A DNA stretch of 64,000 nt from Microbacterium sp. Yaish 1. Lineage in GTDB: Bacteria > Actinomycetota > Actinomycetes > Actinomycetales > Microbacteriaceae. Position numbers and translations under genes: made by a program. Positions 42,224 through 51,416 of the stretch are shown here, piece after piece. Location: assembly GCF_002245215.1 (NCBI RefSeq), contig NZ_NPMR01000001.1, positions 1,733,593 to 1,797,592 of the forward strand, in the 5' to 3' direction. How positions within the stretch are numbered: position 1 is the first letter of the stretch; each line of letters opens with the position of its first letter. The notes beneath the pieces are model-generated. The model worked only from the letters and a program-made list of their open reading frames with translations, did not search any database and had not been told where the DNA came from.

Positions 42224-43222
42224 ATGCACACGGTCGCCTGCGTCGTCCAGCCCGGATTCGCGCCCTTCGAGTTCGGCCTCGCCTGCGAGGCGTTCGGTCT
42301 CGACCGCAGCGACGAGGGGATCCCGAACTTCGACTTCCGGGTCGTGGCGCCCGATCCTGGCGTGGTCCCGGCCAATCTCGCGTTCTCGCTCAACGTCGAC
42401 GCGGGACTCGAGTTCGCCGACGAGGCCGACCTGGTGATCATCACGCCTATTCCGCGCGAGAGCTGGGATGCCGTCGACGAGCGGGTCACGGCGGTGGTTC
42501 GCCGCGCGGTCGAACGCGGGGCGTGGGTGCTCACCGTCTGCAGCGGCGCGTTCGTCGTGGCGGCGGCGGGTGTGCTCGACGGCAAGCGCGCCACGACGCA
42601 CTGGCGCTACGCCGAGACCATGGCGCGCATGTATCCGCTCATCGAGGTCGACCCCGACGTGCTCTACGTGCAGTCCGACCGGATCATCACGTCTGCCGGC
42701 ACCGCGGCGGGGCTCGACGCCTGCCTGCATCTGCTGCGGATCGAGCTCGGCGCCGAGGCGGCGAACACGATCGCCCGGCGGATGGTCGTCCCGCCTCTCC
42801 GCGACGGCGGGCAGGCCCAGTTCATCGCACGGCCGCTGCCCGAGGCGGCGTCGCTCTCGCTCGCGCCCATCACCGACTGGATGATCGCGAACCTCGACCT
42901 CGACCTCTCGGTCGACCTGCTCGCATCGCGCGCTCACATGTCGCCGCGGACCTTCGCGCGGCGGTTCAAGGCCGACTACGGCACGACCCCGGCGGCGTGG
43001 CTCGGGCGGCAGCGGATCCTGCGGGCGCAACGCCTGCTGGAGCGCACCGACCTCGGGCTCGACCAGATCGCGGCGGACAGCGGATTCGGGTCGGCATCGG
43101 TCCTGCGGCAGAACTTCGCCCGGGCTCTGGGGCTCAGCCCGAGTGCATATCGAGCTCGGTTCGCGTGCACCCCCGAGGCGGCCTCGGCCGCGGGGGCGGC
43201 AGCGGAGGCCGTAGCGTCCTGA
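42224..43222 (+). CDS. GlxA-family AraC-type transcriptional regulator
   Basis: A 332-residue regulator with an N-terminal DJ-1/PfpI-like domain (about residues 1-190) and a C-terminal double HTH of AraC type (about residues 215-315: [20 protein letters not shown], then [20 protein letters not shown]). The DJ-1 elbow cysteine is present in [19 protein letters not shown] precedes the ATG. Regulators of this kind control small-molecule catabolism or amine use; targets here are unknown. It lies just upstream of clpB but clpB has its own HspR-controlled promoter region. Confidence 0.92.
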   Translation: MHTVACVVQPGFAPFEFGLACEAFGLDRSDEGIPNFDFRVVAPDPGVVPANLAFSLNVDAGLEFADEADLVIITPIPRESWDAVDERVTAVVRRAVERGAWVLTVCSGAFVVAAAGVLDGKRATTHWRYAETMARMYPLIEVDPDVLYVQSDRIITSAGTAAGLDACLHLLRIELGAEAANTIARRMVVPPLRDGGQAQFIARPLPEAASLSLAPITDWMIANLDLDLSVDLLASRAHMSPRTFARRFKADYGTTPAAWLGRQRILRAQRLLERTDLGLDQIAADSGFGSASVLRQNFARALGLSPSAYRARFACTPEAASAAGAAAEAVAS

Positions 43223-43238
43223 GCGTCGCGGTGATAAA

Positions 43239-43259
43239 CTTGAGTCACACAGGCTCAAG
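43239..43259. promoter_or_regulatory. HspR box (HAIR) upstream of clpB
   Basis: CTTGAGT-N7-GCTCAAG matches the HspR consensus at 13 of 14 arm positions. It ends 27 nt before the clpB ATG and links clpB to the dnaK operon regulator encoded at 37799. Confidence 0.9.
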
Positions 43260-43286
43260 TTTGAGCCGAGAGATTTCAGGAGAGAT

Positions 43287-45521
43287 ATGAACGCCACACA
43301 GCAGCCCGGACAGGAGGAGGCGCAGAGCGCCCTCGAGCAGTTCGGCATCAACCTCACCGACCGGGCCCGGCAGGGCAAGCTCGACCCCGTGATCGGGCGT
43401 GACAGCGAGATCCGCCGCGTCAGCCAGGTGCTCACGCGACGCACGAAGAACAACCCCGTCCTCATCGGCGAGCCCGGCGTCGGCAAGACCGCCGTCGTCG
43501 AAGGCCTCGCTCAGCGCATCGTCGCGGGCGACGTCGCCGAGAGCCTCAAGAACAAGGAGCTCGTCTCGCTCGACATCTCCGCGCTCGTGGCCGGCGCCAT
43601 GTACCGCGGCCAGTTCGAGGAGCGGCTGAAGAGCGTGCTCAAGGAGATCACCGAGTCGGACGGCCGCATCATCACCTTCATCGACGAGCTGCACGTGCTC
43701 ATGGGCGCGGGCGGCGGCGAGGGCTCGGTCGCGGCATCCAACATGCTCAAGCCCATGCTCGCCCGTGGCGAGCTCCGCCTCATCGGCGCGACCACCCTCG
43801 ACGAGTACCGCGAGTTCATCGAGAAGGATGCCGCTCTCGAACGCCGCTTTCAGCAGGTCTACGTCGGTGAGCCGAGCGTCGAGGACACCATCGCGATCCT
43901 CCGCGGCCTCAAGGAGCGCTACGAAGCCCACCACAAGGTCGCGATCTCGGACGGTGCGCTCGTGGCCGCGGCATCCCTCTCGAATCGCTACATCCCGGCC
44001 CGGCAGCTGCCGGACAAGGCGATCGACCTGATCGACGAGGCCGCGTCGCGCCTGCGCATGGAGATCGACTCCGCGCCGCTCGAGATCGACGAGCTGCGCC
44101 GCCACGTCGACCGGCTGAAGCTCGAGGAGCTCGCGCTCAAGAAAGAGAAGGATGCCGCTTCGCGCGAGCGTCTCGAAGCCCTGCGCGCGACCCTGAAGGA
44201 CGAGCAGCAGAAGCTCGACGACCTGCAGGCGCGATGGGAGCGCGAGCGGGCGTCGCTCAACCGGGTCGGTGACCTCAAGACGCGTCTCGACGCGGCGCGT
44301 GTCGAGGCCGAGCGCGCCCAGCGCGAGGGCAACCTCGAGAAGGCGTCGCGCCTGCTGTACGCCGAGATCCCCGCGCTCGAGCGCGAGGTCATCGAGGCGG
44401 AGCGCGCCGAGACCGCCGTCGACGGTCCCGAGCGGATGGTCAACGAGCAGGTCACCGACGAGGACATCGCCGCCGTGATCGCCGCGTGGACCGGCATCCC
44501 CGTCGGGCGTCTGCTGCAGGGCGAGACCGAGAAGCTCGTGCGGCTCGAGTCCGAGCTCGGCAAGCGCCTCATCGGGCAGAAGACCGCGGTCAAGGCCGTC
44601 GCCGACGCCGTGCGCCGCTCGCGCGCGGGCATCAGCGACCCCAACCGCCCCACCGGCTCGTTCCTGTTCCTGGGGCCCACGGGTGTCGGCAAGACCGAGC
44701 TGGCGAAGGCGCTCGCCGAGTTCCTGTTCGACGACGAGCACGCCATGGTGCGCATCGACATGTCGGAGTACGGCGAGAAGCACTCCGTGTCGCGGCTTGT
44801 CGGTGCCCCTCCCGGGTACATCGGCTACGAGCAGGGCGGCCAGCTCACCGAGGCCGTTCGGCGCCGTCCGTACTCGGTCGTGCTGCTCGACGAGGTCGAG
44901 AAGGCGCACCCCGAGGTCTTCGACGTGCTGCTGCAGGTCATGGACGACGGCCGCCTCACCGACGGCCAGGGCCGGACGGTCGACTTCCGCAACGTCATCC
45001 TGATCCTGACGTCGAACCTCGGATCGCCGATCCTCATCGACCCGACGCTGAGCCTCGAGCAGAAGCGCGAGCAGGTGCAGATCCTGCTGCGCCAGGCGTT
45101 CCGGCCGGAGTTCCTCAACCGCCTCGACGACACCGTCATGTTCGAGGCTCTCAGCCAGGACGACCTCGCGCAGATCGTCGAGCTCTCGGTCGACGCGCTC
45201 CAGCGGCGCCTGAAGGACCGGCGCCTCTCGCTCGCCGTCACGCCCGACGCGCGTGCCTGGCTCGCCGAGCGCGGCTACGACCCCGTGTTCGGGGCCCGGC
45301 CGCTGCGCCGTCTCATCCAGTCCGAGATCCAGGACCGCCTCGCGATGGCCATCCTGTCGGGCGGGGTGCGCGACGGCGACATCGTGCGGGTCGACGTGGC
45401 CGCCGACGGGTCGGCGCTCGTCCTCACGAGTGCCGGTCCCGCGGCGGAGCCCGCCGGTGCCGGTGCCGCCGGTGCCGGAGGAGACGACGACGTGATCGAG
45501 GCCGAGCTCCTCGACGACTGA
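43287..45521 (+). CDS. clpB: ClpB disaggregase lacking the N-terminal domain
   Basis: A 744-residue Hsp100 protein. The first AAA+ module has Walker A GEPGVGKT (residues 61-68) and an intact aromatic pore loop [11 protein letters not shown]. The coiled-coil middle domain that binds DnaK is complete (about residues 270-385). The second AAA+ module has GPTGVGKT near residue 463, [25 protein letters not shown] (in two parts), and a C-terminal small domain. The N-terminal Clp-N domain of about 140 residues is missing: the protein begins about 20 residues before the D1 entry helix [27 protein letters not shown] precedes the ATG and a HAIR is just upstream, so the start is genuine. Confidence 0.96.
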   Translation: MNATQQPGQEEAQSALEQFGINLTDRARQGKLDPVIGRDSEIRRVSQVLTRRTKNNPVLIGEPGVGKTAVVEGLAQRIVAGDVAESLKNKELVSLDISALVAGAMYRGQFEERLKSVLKEITESDGRIITFIDELHVLMGAGGGEGSVAASNMLKPMLARGELRLIGATTLDEYREFIEKDAALERRFQQVYVGEPSVEDTIAILRGLKERYEAHHKVAISDGALVAAASLSNRYIPARQLPDKAIDLIDEAASRLRMEIDSAPLEIDELRRHVDRLKLEELALKKEKDAASRERLEALRATLKDEQQKLDDLQARWERERASLNRVGDLKTRLDAARVEAERAQREGNLEKASRLLYAEIPALEREVIEAERAETAVDGPERMVNEQVTDEDIAAVIAAWTGIPVGRLLQGETEKLVRLESELGKRLIGQKTAVKAVADAVRRSRAGISDPNRPTGSFLFLGPTGVGKTELAKALAEFLFDDEHAMVRIDMSEYGEKHSVSRLVGAPPGYIGYEQGGQLTEAVRRRPYSVVLLDEVEKAHPEVFDVLLQVMDDGRLTDGQGRTVDFRNVILILTSNLGSPILIDPTLSLEQKREQVQILLRQAFRPEFLNRLDDTVMFEALSQDDLAQIVELSVDALQRRLKDRRLSLAVTPDARAWLAERGYDPVFGARPLRRLIQSEIQDRLAMAILSGGVRDGDIVRVDVAADGSALVLTSAGPAAEPAGAGAAGAGGDDDVIEAELLDD

Positions 45522-45567
45522 TCGATTGCTCGTCCGCGGCGTCGCGTGCGGCCTTCGGGCTGCTGGA

Positions 45568-45644
45568 CGTGCCGTTGACAGGCTGAACGGCGAGAGACCG
45601 GCACGGCGGGGTCCCTGAGGGCTGCTCAGCCTGTTCGAGGCACG
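45568..45644. repeat. 77-nt palindromic element, copy A
   Basis: Begins CGTGCCGTTGACAGGCTGA and ends TCAGCCTGTTCGAGGCACG, imperfect inverted ends about 21 nt long. It is the same length and has the same ends as copies B and C. It lies 46 nt after the clpB stop. Confidence 0.8.
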
Positions 45645-45729
45645 GCCCGGACCGGGGCGCGCGGAGCCGTGCCGTGCCGGGCCGGGGCCGCGGGCAGAGG
45701 CGCGCCGAGCCGCCGGCGTCCCGAGATCG

Positions 45730-45806
45730 CGTGCCGTCGACAGGCTCGACGGCGCCCGTGAGGCAGCCGCGGGCGCGGAGGCGGTCCAGAGCCTGTTGGC
45801 GGCACC
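45730..45806. repeat. 77-nt palindromic element, copy B
   Basis: Begins CGTGCCGTCGACAGGCT and ends AGCCTGTTGGCGGCACC. It is exactly 77 nt like copies A and C. The interior differs from both, so the conserved parts are the inverted ends. Confidence 0.75.
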
Positions 45807-45847
45807 GCCCGCCCGGCGAATCGCGGGCCACGACCGCACCACGACCG

Positions 45848-45890
45848 CACCCTGAGGGCACCTACGCGACGGGCCGGTGCCCTCAGGGTG
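45848..45890. terminator. Perfect 15-bp hairpin before the Ig-like frame
   Basis: CACCCTGAGGGCACC (45848-45862) and its exact complement (45876-45890) enclose a 13-nt loop. It may terminate transcription from clpB or belong to the repeat cluster. The open frame starting at 45888 overlaps its right arm. With copies A and B this accounts for the 366-nt gap 45522-45887, which holds no gene that I can support. Confidence 0.6.
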
Positions 45891-46622
45891 GGCACGGGGG
45901 CACTCATTTCGGCTGCAGTGACGGTGGCGGCGGTGTGGCCGGATGTGGTCGGTCAGGCGGTTGCCGGTGGTGAGGTCGAGGTGCGGATCTACAACATCAA
46001 CGAGATGCACGCGGGCTCGCTGGAGATCACGGCCCGGGAGGGCACCCGGATCACGGGTGGGCGGACGAATGTCGGCAACCTCAGCCTCGTAGTCGCCGAG
46101 GACGGTCGTTCGGCGGTGAGTTCTCGGGCCATCAACGGCTGGGGTGCAGCGGGTGCGAGCGCGTGGGTGACGCTGCAGGTCGATCCCGACGCGGCTACCG
46201 GGTCGGTTCTCGCGGGCGGCCAGGGACGGGTTATCAATAGTGTCGGTGTGCCCAACATGGTGATTTCGATCGCGGTGGAGGTGCTCGGGGCTCCCGAGAT
46301 CACGCAGCATCCGCAGGACGTGAGCGTCGTCGAGGGGCAGGGAGCCGTGCTGAGCGCCGCTGCGTCGGGGCATCCTGCTCCGACCGTGCAGTGGCAGACG
46401 TCCACGGATGCCGGGACGTCGTGGGTCGACATCGCCGGCGCGACCGGCGCGGAGTTCTCCATCGACGACGCGCGACTGGCGATGGATGGCACTCTCTACC
46501 GGGCGATCTTCACCAACAACGCGGGCACCGCCGTCACGGAATCCGCTCGCCTGAGCGTGCGGGAGGTGCGCTACCTGAACCTCTCGGTGCGCCCGATCGT
46601 CCGGCTCGTCGACACCCTCTGA
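45888..46622 (+). CDS. Ig-like domain protein, possibly a gene remnant
   Basis: A 244-residue open frame. Residues about 145-235 form a bacterial Ig-like (I-set) domain: PEITQHPQDVSVVEGQGAVL, HPAPTVQWQTSTDAG, then YRAIFTNNAGTAVTESARL. The preceding part (EVEVRIYNINEMHAGSLEIT) looks like another beta-rich extracellular domain. A weak signal-like stretch (ALISAAVTVAAV) is present, but no sortase motif, membrane anchor or good ribosome site. The domain usually occurs in large secreted or surface proteins. The short length, a start inside a hairpin, and repeats on both sides suggest the 3' remnant of a larger gene, or a cassette. Confidence 0.55.
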   Translation: MGTGALISAAVTVAAVWPDVVGQAVAGGEVEVRIYNINEMHAGSLEITAREGTRITGGRTNVGNLSLVVAEDGRSAVSSRAINGWGAAGASAWVTLQVDPDAATGSVLAGGQGRVINSVGVPNMVISIAVEVLGAPEITQHPQDVSVVEGQGAVLSAAASGHPAPTVQWQTSTDAGTSWVDIAGATGAEFSIDDARLAMDGTLYRAIFTNNAGTAVTESARLSVREVRYLNLSVRPIVRLVDTL

Positions 46623-46645
46623 GTCCGTGGTCTGAGCCCCTGACC

Positions 46646-46722
46646 CGTGCCGCGAACAGGCTGAGCGCAGCCGCGACGCCGGATTCCGGGGTCTGCGAGG
46701 TGCTCAGCCTGTTCGCGGCACG
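46646..46722. repeat. 77-nt palindromic element, copy C, with perfect 21-bp ends
   Basis: The first 21 nt (starting CGTGCCGCGAACAGGCTGAG) and the last 21 nt (46702-46722) are perfect reverse complements, enclosing 35 nt. The length equals copies A and B. It lies 24 nt after the Ig-like frame and 24 nt before the UbiA gene. Confidence 0.85.
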
Positions 46723-46745
46723 CGGCGACGTGAGAGTGTGGGGGA

Positions 46746-47570
46746 ATGCGCACGGTCCGGGCCCTGTGGGGCGCCTCACATCCCGGGCCCTCCGTCGTGG
46801 TGACGGCCCTCGCCCTCGCGCTCGGCCTCGCGGCGGGGCTGGAGCCCTGGCGGCTGGTGGTGCTCGTGGCATCCGTGCTGTTCGGTCAGCTCTCGATCGG
46901 CATCTCGAACGACGCGATCGACCGCGAGCGCGACCGCGCCGTCGGGCGCACCGACAAGCCGCTCGTCCGCGGTGAGGTCTCGAATCGTGCGGCGTGGATC
47001 GCGGCCGGAGCGTCCGTCGTCATCGCGCTCGTTCTCTCAGCGGTACTCGGATGGGGGATGCTGCTCGCCCATGCCGTGACGATCGTGTCGGCCTGGTCGT
47101 ACAACCTGGGGCTGAAGTCGACGCCGGTGTCGGTCGTTCCGTTCCTCGTGAGCTTCGGGCTCTTCCCCTCGCTCGCGACCCTCTCGTCGCCCGACCCCGC
47201 GCTCGCTGCCCCGTTCGCCGCCGTGGCGGGGGCGGCCCTCGGCGCCGCGGTGCACCTGACGAACGTCCTCCCCGATCTCGAGGACGACCGCGACACCGGC
47301 GTGCGCGGGCTGCCGCATCGTCTCGGAGCGCCCGCCTCGGTGCTCGTCGCGGTGGCTGGGATCGTCGTCGCCGCGATCGCGGTCCTCGTCGGAGGAGGCA
47401 GTCAGAGCGTGCTCGCCTGGCCGTTCTTCGGCGCCGTGCTCGCGCTCGCGGTCGCCGTCGTCGTGCGGATGCGGCTGCGGGGTCCTGACCGCACCGGGTT
47501 CCGCCTCGTCATGGCCGCGGCTCTCGTGCTCGCCGCCCAATTGGTCGTCGCCGCCGGCTCGCTGCGCTGA
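46746..47570 (+). CDS. UbiA-family prenyltransferase
   Basis: A 274-residue membrane protein with about eight helices. The two Asp-rich motifs that bind Mg-prenyl diphosphate are SNDAIDRERDRAVGRTDKP near residue 53 and DLEDDRDTG near residue 178. UbiA enzymes attach a polyprenyl chain to an aromatic ring in the membrane. It converges on a type III PKS operon, so its acceptor may be the resorcinol or quinone made there; that link is inferred from proximity. Confidence 0.9.
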   Translation: MRTVRALWGASHPGPSVVVTALALALGLAAGLEPWRLVVLVASVLFGQLSIGISNDAIDRERDRAVGRTDKPLVRGEVSNRAAWIAAGASVVIALVLSAVLGWGMLLAHAVTIVSAWSYNLGLKSTPVSVVPFLVSFGLFPSLATLSSPDPALAAPFAAVAGAALGAAVHLTNVLPDLEDDRDTGVRGLPHRLGAPASVLVAVAGIVVAAIAVLVGGGSQSVLAWPFFGAVLALAVAVVVRMRLRGPDRTGFRLVMAAALVLAAQLVVAAGSLR

Positions 47571-47578
47571 CCCGCGCA

Positions 47579-48736
47579 TCAGCGGGCGGCGGCGTCGAGA
47601 CCCATCGCATAGGCGTTCGGGACGAGCGAGCCGGTGGCGGCGAGCACGCGCCCGAGCATCCGGGTGCGCACCGCGTGCGTGGCGGCGCCGACGGGGCGGC
47701 CGAGCCGCATGTTCACCGCCGCCAGGCGGCCCGCGGTCCGGGCCGAGCGCAGGCGGTCGCGCTCCCACTCCGCGAGGCCGGCGACGGGTTCGATCCCGGT
47801 GCGGATCCAATCGGCGAGCAGCGGCGCGAGGGTCGCGGCGTCGAGCAGGCCGAGGTTCATCCCCTGTCCGCCGATCGGGCTGATCTCGTGCGCGGTGTCG
47901 CCGATGACCGTGACCCGGCCGCGGCGCAGAGCAGGCGCGAGCACGCGCCGCACGCGGAAGCCGGTGGCGCCGGTGAGAGCGTCGGCGGCATCCGATTCGC
48001 CGCGATCGCGCATCGCTGCGCGCAGGCGCTGCAGACGCGCCTCGGGCTCGTCGAACGCGGTGTCATGCGGCCCGGGCGGCGCGTCCCACGCCACGAAGCG
48101 ACGGCGGGCGTCGGGCAGCGGGAAGGACTCGAGCACGCCGGACGCCGCGAGGTGCACGACGGCGACGTCGGCGTCGGGTCTTCCGGGCACGTGCGCGTCG
48201 CTCATCAGGTACCGATCCGGATAGCCCGTGCGTCGCACGGCGTTCGGCCGGAACACGAGGTCGCGCGCGCCGACGCCACCGGCGATGACGGCGAGCGGCG
48301 CCGACAGCTGCCCGGGCCCGCGGGCGCCCGAGGTCTCGAGCCGCACGTCGGCGGGCCCGGGTGTCACGCGGGTGACCGCGACTCCGCGCAGCGGCGACGG
48401 TGCGCCGAACGCGAGAGCGCGCTCGGTGAGGGCCTGCGGGAGTGTGGCGACATACGGATGCCGCACCGACAGGCGGTCGAAGCGGACGACACCGAGCAGC
48501 GTGCCGTCACTGCGGGCCTCGCCGCGCGACACGCGCACCGCGTCTGCAAGGATCCGGTCGGTCGCGCCGCCCTCCTCGAGCGCGGCGAGGACGGGGGCAT
48601 GGAGCCCGATCGCGCGCGAGCCGTCGCCGGTGCGCTCGCGCCGCTCGAGCACGGCGACGTCGACGCCCCGCCGCGTGAGCTCGGCGGCGAGCAGCATCCC
48701 GACGGGGCCGGCGCCGACGACGATGACGTCAGGCAC
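47579..48736 (-). CDS. FAD-dependent monooxygenase of the PKS cluster
   Basis: A 385-residue class A flavin hydroxylase. It has the dinucleotide motif VIVVGAGPVGMLLAAELTRRG at the N-terminus (read in two parts), a second FAD motif VTVIGDTAHEISPIGGQGMN near residue 285, and LLDAATLAPLLADW after it. The closest cluster parallel is srsC of Streptomyces griseus, which hydroxylates alkylresorcinol products to quinones. GTG at 48736 overlaps the methyltransferase by 8 nt; longer frames are antisense to the RBS region. Confidence 0.88.
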   Translation of the reverse strand: MPDVIVVGAGPVGMLLAAELTRRGVDVAVLERRERTGDGSRAIGLHAPVLAALEEGGATDRILADAVRVSRGEARSDGTLLGVVRFDRLSVRHPYVATLPQALTERALAFGAPSPLRGVAVTRVTPGPADVRLETSGARGPGQLSAPLAVIAGGVGARDLVFRPNAVRRTGYPDRYLMSDAHVPGRPDADVAVVHLAASGVLESFPLPDARRRFVAWDAPPGPHDTAFDEPEARLQRLRAAMRDRGESDAADALTGATGFRVRRVLAPALRRGRVTVIGDTAHEISPIGGQGMNLGLLDAATLAPLLADWIRTGIEPVAGLAEWERDRLRSARTAGRLAAVNMRLGRPVGAATHAVRTRMLGRVLAATGSLVPNAYAMGLDAAAR

Positions 48737-49427
48737 GCCCCGCTCCCACGGCGAGCACGCGGAACGGTGCCGGTCGCACGACGTGCCACTCGCCACGACC
48801 GGCCAGCGTCGTCCGGAGCTCCCGAGCACGGTAGCTGCGCCGGATCGACCGCAGGCCGTCGGTGCGCAGGAACGTCCCCTGCTGGAGCGGCAGGATCCCG
48901 GCGGCGTAGAGCGCGTACGCTGCGTGCCCGCGCTCGATGTCGGCGTGCAGGACGACGCCCCGAGACAGGGCGAGCGAGTCGGCGATGAACGCGTCGAGCT
49001 CGGACGCGCCGAGGTGGTGCAGCACGTGATTCGAGATGACGGCGTCGAAGCGCTCGCCGCTCGCGCGCAGCGCGGTCGAGTCGGTGCTGCGGAACTCGAG
49101 ATCGGGCCGACTGCGCTCGCGCGCGACGGCGAGGGCGCGCGGATCCGGGTCGATGCCGAGCCAGCTGACGTCGAGGCCGTCGCGTTCCGCCAGCCGCGCC
49201 AGCCGGGCGGTGACGTCGCCGCCGCCCGATCCGATGTCGAGGACGCGCGCGGGACGATCCAGGCGCGCCAGGGCGGGACGCAGATGGCGACGCCATACGG
49301 TTCCCCAGCCGCTGACCGCGCGGTTGACGATGTCGAAACGGCGCAGGGTCTGCGCGAGGGCGTCCGGATCGCAGTCCGGGTCGTCCATCAGCTCGCGCAG
49401 GTCGACGTCGCGGTGCCTCAGGTCCAT
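48729..49427 (-). CDS. SAM-dependent methyltransferase of the PKS cluster
   Basis: A 232-residue class I methyltransferase: SAM motif I VLDIGSGGGDVTARLA near residue 70, motif II LGIDPDPRAL, and motif post-II FDAVISNHVLHHLG near residue 130. The gene lies between the type III PKS (10-nt overlap) and the flavoprotein (8-nt overlap), so the three are translated together. Predicted role: O- or C-methylation of the polyketide ring. Confidence 0.9.
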   Translation of the reverse strand: MDLRHRDVDLRELMDDPDCDPDALAQTLRRFDIVNRAVSGWGTVWRRHLRPALARLDRPARVLDIGSGGGDVTARLARLAERDGLDVSWLGIDPDPRALAVARERSRPDLEFRSTDSTALRASGERFDAVISNHVLHHLGASELDAFIADSLALSRGVVLHADIERGHAAYALYAAGILPLQQGTFLRTDGLRSIRRSYRARELRTTLAGRGEWHVVRPAPFRVLAVGAGRA

Positions 49428-50635
49428 GACGCGACGGGTTCCGCCCGCACGGCATCCGTCGGCACGGTCTCGGCGGCCCCGGTGCCGGCTCCGGCCGCGA
49501 CCCCCGCCGTGAGGAGTGCGGCCTCCATCGTGAGTCCCGGCCCGAACGCCAGCGTCGCGATCGTCTCGCCGTCGCGCAGGCCGTCGCCCGAGAGCAGCGC
49601 GCGGAGGATGAAGAGGATCGTCGCGCTCGACATGTTGCCGTAGTCGCGCAGGACCGCCCGCGATGCGGCGAGCGCCTCGGGCGGCAGCTCCAACCCCGAC
49701 TCGACGCGGTCGAGGACGGCTCGGCCACCGGGGTGCACGGCCCACGTGTCGACCCGGGCGTCGCCGATGACGTCGGCCACCGCGGCGCGGATCTCGCGAC
49801 CGATGATGCGCGGCACCTCGGCCGTCAGCACCATGTCGAAGCCGGCGTCCCCGATCGTCCAGGTCATGTCGCGCTCGCCGTCGTCGGTCACCGCGGTCGC
49901 GAACCGGTCGAGGTCGAGCCACCGCTCACCGCGGCGAGCGGGATCGGCGCTGACGACCGCCGCGGCCGCGCCGTCGGCGAACAGCGACGCCGCGAGGATC
50001 TGATCGGGGTCGTCGGCGATGCGGAAGTGCAGCGTGCACAGCTCGGCGCAGACCACGAGCACGACGGCGTCGGGCTGGGCGGCGCACATGCGTGCCGCTG
50101 CCCGAAGCGCCGGGACGGCGGCCGCGCAGCCGATGAATCCCAGGTGGTAGCGCTCGACGGTCGTGGGAAGGCCGAGGTCGCGCACCAGCCGGTAGTCGGG
50201 CCCCGGCGCGTACATGCCGGTGCACGACACGGTGACCACATGCGTGATCTCTCCCGGCGCGACGGATGCCGCCGACAGGGCCTCGCGCGCCGCGCGCGCC
50301 GACAGCTCGGGGGCGAGGGCGATATAGGTGTCGTTGCGCGTGCCCGTCGAGGGTGAGAGCAGCGCTCCGTCGTCGGAGATGACGGGAAGGGATGCCGGGT
50401 CGCCGGCGGCCGGGCCCGCGGCATCCGATCGCGCGGTTCCGGGCTCGAGCGCGTCGGCGAGATCGGTCAGCACGGTGTGCCGCGTCTCGATGGCCGAGGC
50501 GTCGAACGCCGCGCGGACCAGTCGCTGCGACAGTCGTCCTATGCCGGGCTGCGCGGCGAAGAGGTCGCGCACGGCGTTCTGATGGAGCACGGCCGGCGGC
50601 ACGGCGGTGCCGATCGACAGGATGCGGGCGGTCAT
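49418..50635 (-). CDS. Type III polyketide synthase
   Basis: A 405-residue homodimeric chalcone-synthase-fold enzyme. The catalytic triad is complete: Cys170 in YHLGFIGCAAAVPAL, His301 in WAVHPGGRAVLD, Asn334 in RDYGNMSSATI. It condenses an acyl-CoA starter with malonyl-CoA to a resorcinol or pyrone, and the neighbouring enzymes would methylate and oxidise it. It resembles bacterial alkylresorcinol synthases (SrsA, ArsB/C). An Ala/Gly/Asp-rich insertion is seen at residues 65-80. TATCGT (50646-50641) ends 5 nt before the ATG. Confidence 0.93.
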   Translation of the reverse strand: MTARILSIGTAVPPAVLHQNAVRDLFAAQPGIGRLSQRLVRAAFDASAIETRHTVLTDLADALEPGTARSDAAGPAAGDPASLPVISDDGALLSPSTGTRNDTYIALAPELSARAAREALSAASVAPGEITHVVTVSCTGMYAPGPDYRLVRDLGLPTTVERYHLGFIGCAAAVPALRAAARMCAAQPDAVVLVVCAELCTLHFRIADDPDQILAASLFADGAAAAVVSADPARRGERWLDLDRFATAVTDDGERDMTWTIGDAGFDMVLTAEVPRIIGREIRAAVADVIGDARVDTWAVHPGGRAVLDRVESGLELPPEALAASRAVLRDYGNMSSATILFILRALLSGDGLRDGETIATLAFGPGLTMEAALLTAGVAAGAGTGAAETVPTDAVRAEPVASWT

Positions 50636-50640
50636 GCTTG

Positions 50641-50646
50641 ACGATA
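50641..50646 (-). promoter_or_regulatory. -10 box TATCGT, probable leaderless promoter
   Basis: TATCGT ends 5 nt before the ATG of the type III PKS gene; no ribosome-binding site is visible between them. Confidence 0.5.
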
Positions 50647-50736
50647 ACCGGCCGGCGGCCCCGGAGGCGCGGGGGTGTCGCACCTCACAGCCCTCGTCTA
50701 TGGTGCGAGCGCCCCCGTGCGACGCCGGCGGGCGGC

Positions 50737-51318
50737 TCAGTCGTCGATGACGACCGATTCGACCACGGGCCGGCGGGTGCGGGGCGAGAGCTCGCGCTCG
50801 CGGACGGCGGCGGGGGCGGCGTCGATGTCGCCGAGGTCGCCGACGGCCATGACGGTGACGGGGGTGAACGGGGCCTCGATGCCGAGCTTCGCCGCGAGGG
50901 CGGCGGCGTCGAATCCGGTCATCTGGTGGGTGTAGAGGCCGTCGGCGTGCGCCTGCACGGTGAAGTGCGCGGCGGCCTGGCCGAGGTCGTAGAGCGCGGT
51001 GGGCACGGGCTTGCCGTTGTTCTCGGTCTGCGCGATGAAGACGATGAGCGCGCCCGCGGGGCCGGCCCAGGCCTGGTTGAACTCGACGAGCGTCGAGACG
51101 ACCTTCTCGTGGGTCTCGGTGCCGCGACGAGCGACGACGAAGCGCCAGGGCTGCGCGTTGAAGGCCGACGGGGCCCAGCGCGCCGCCTCCAAGGCGCTCG
51201 CGAGGGCGTCCTCGTCGACGGGGGAGACCTCGTCGTACAGGCGCGTGCTCCAGCGGGCGGCGAGGATGTCGAGGACGGGGGCGTCGGTCTCGGCGACGCG
51301 CTCTTCGATGAGGGACAT
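50737..51318 (-). CDS. Nitroreductase-family flavoprotein
   Basis: A 193-residue FMN-dependent nitroreductase. The FMN-binding start RWSTRLYDEVSPVDEDAL, the family block ARWAPSAFNAQPWRFVV near residue 50, and the late ALYDLGQAAAHFTVQAHADGL (two parts) are all present. It reduces nitro groups, quinones or related electron acceptors with NAD(P)H. ATG at 51318 has GGGAGAA 5 nt upstream. It is separated from the ABC exporter upstream by a strong terminator and so is probably monocistronic. Confidence 0.9.
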   Translation of the reverse strand: MSLIEERVAETDAPVLDILAARWSTRLYDEVSPVDEDALASALEAARWAPSAFNAQPWRFVVARRGTETHEKVVSTLVEFNQAWAGPAGALIVFIAQTENNGKPVPTALYDLGQAAAHFTVQAHADGLYTHQMTGFDAAALAAKLGIEAPFTPVTVMAVGDLGDIDAAPAAVRERELSPRTRRPVVESVVIDD

Positions 51319-51416
51319 GGGATTCTCCCGGGTTCGTGCGGACAGCGTCGGACTCCATCGTCCCGTCACGTGCGAACCACCGCGCGTTCGCCGACATTCC
51401 CCGTCACGAGAAACTC

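Noticed and set aside
42224..43286. ClpB N-domain encoded upstream and missed
   Set aside because: This interval encodes a complete GlxA-type regulator and an HspR box; no Clp-N sequence is present in any frame.
45522..45887. A small coding gene between clpB and the Ig-like frame
   Set aside because: The interval consists of two 77-nt palindromic elements and a perfect hairpin; open frames there have no start context or recognisable composition.
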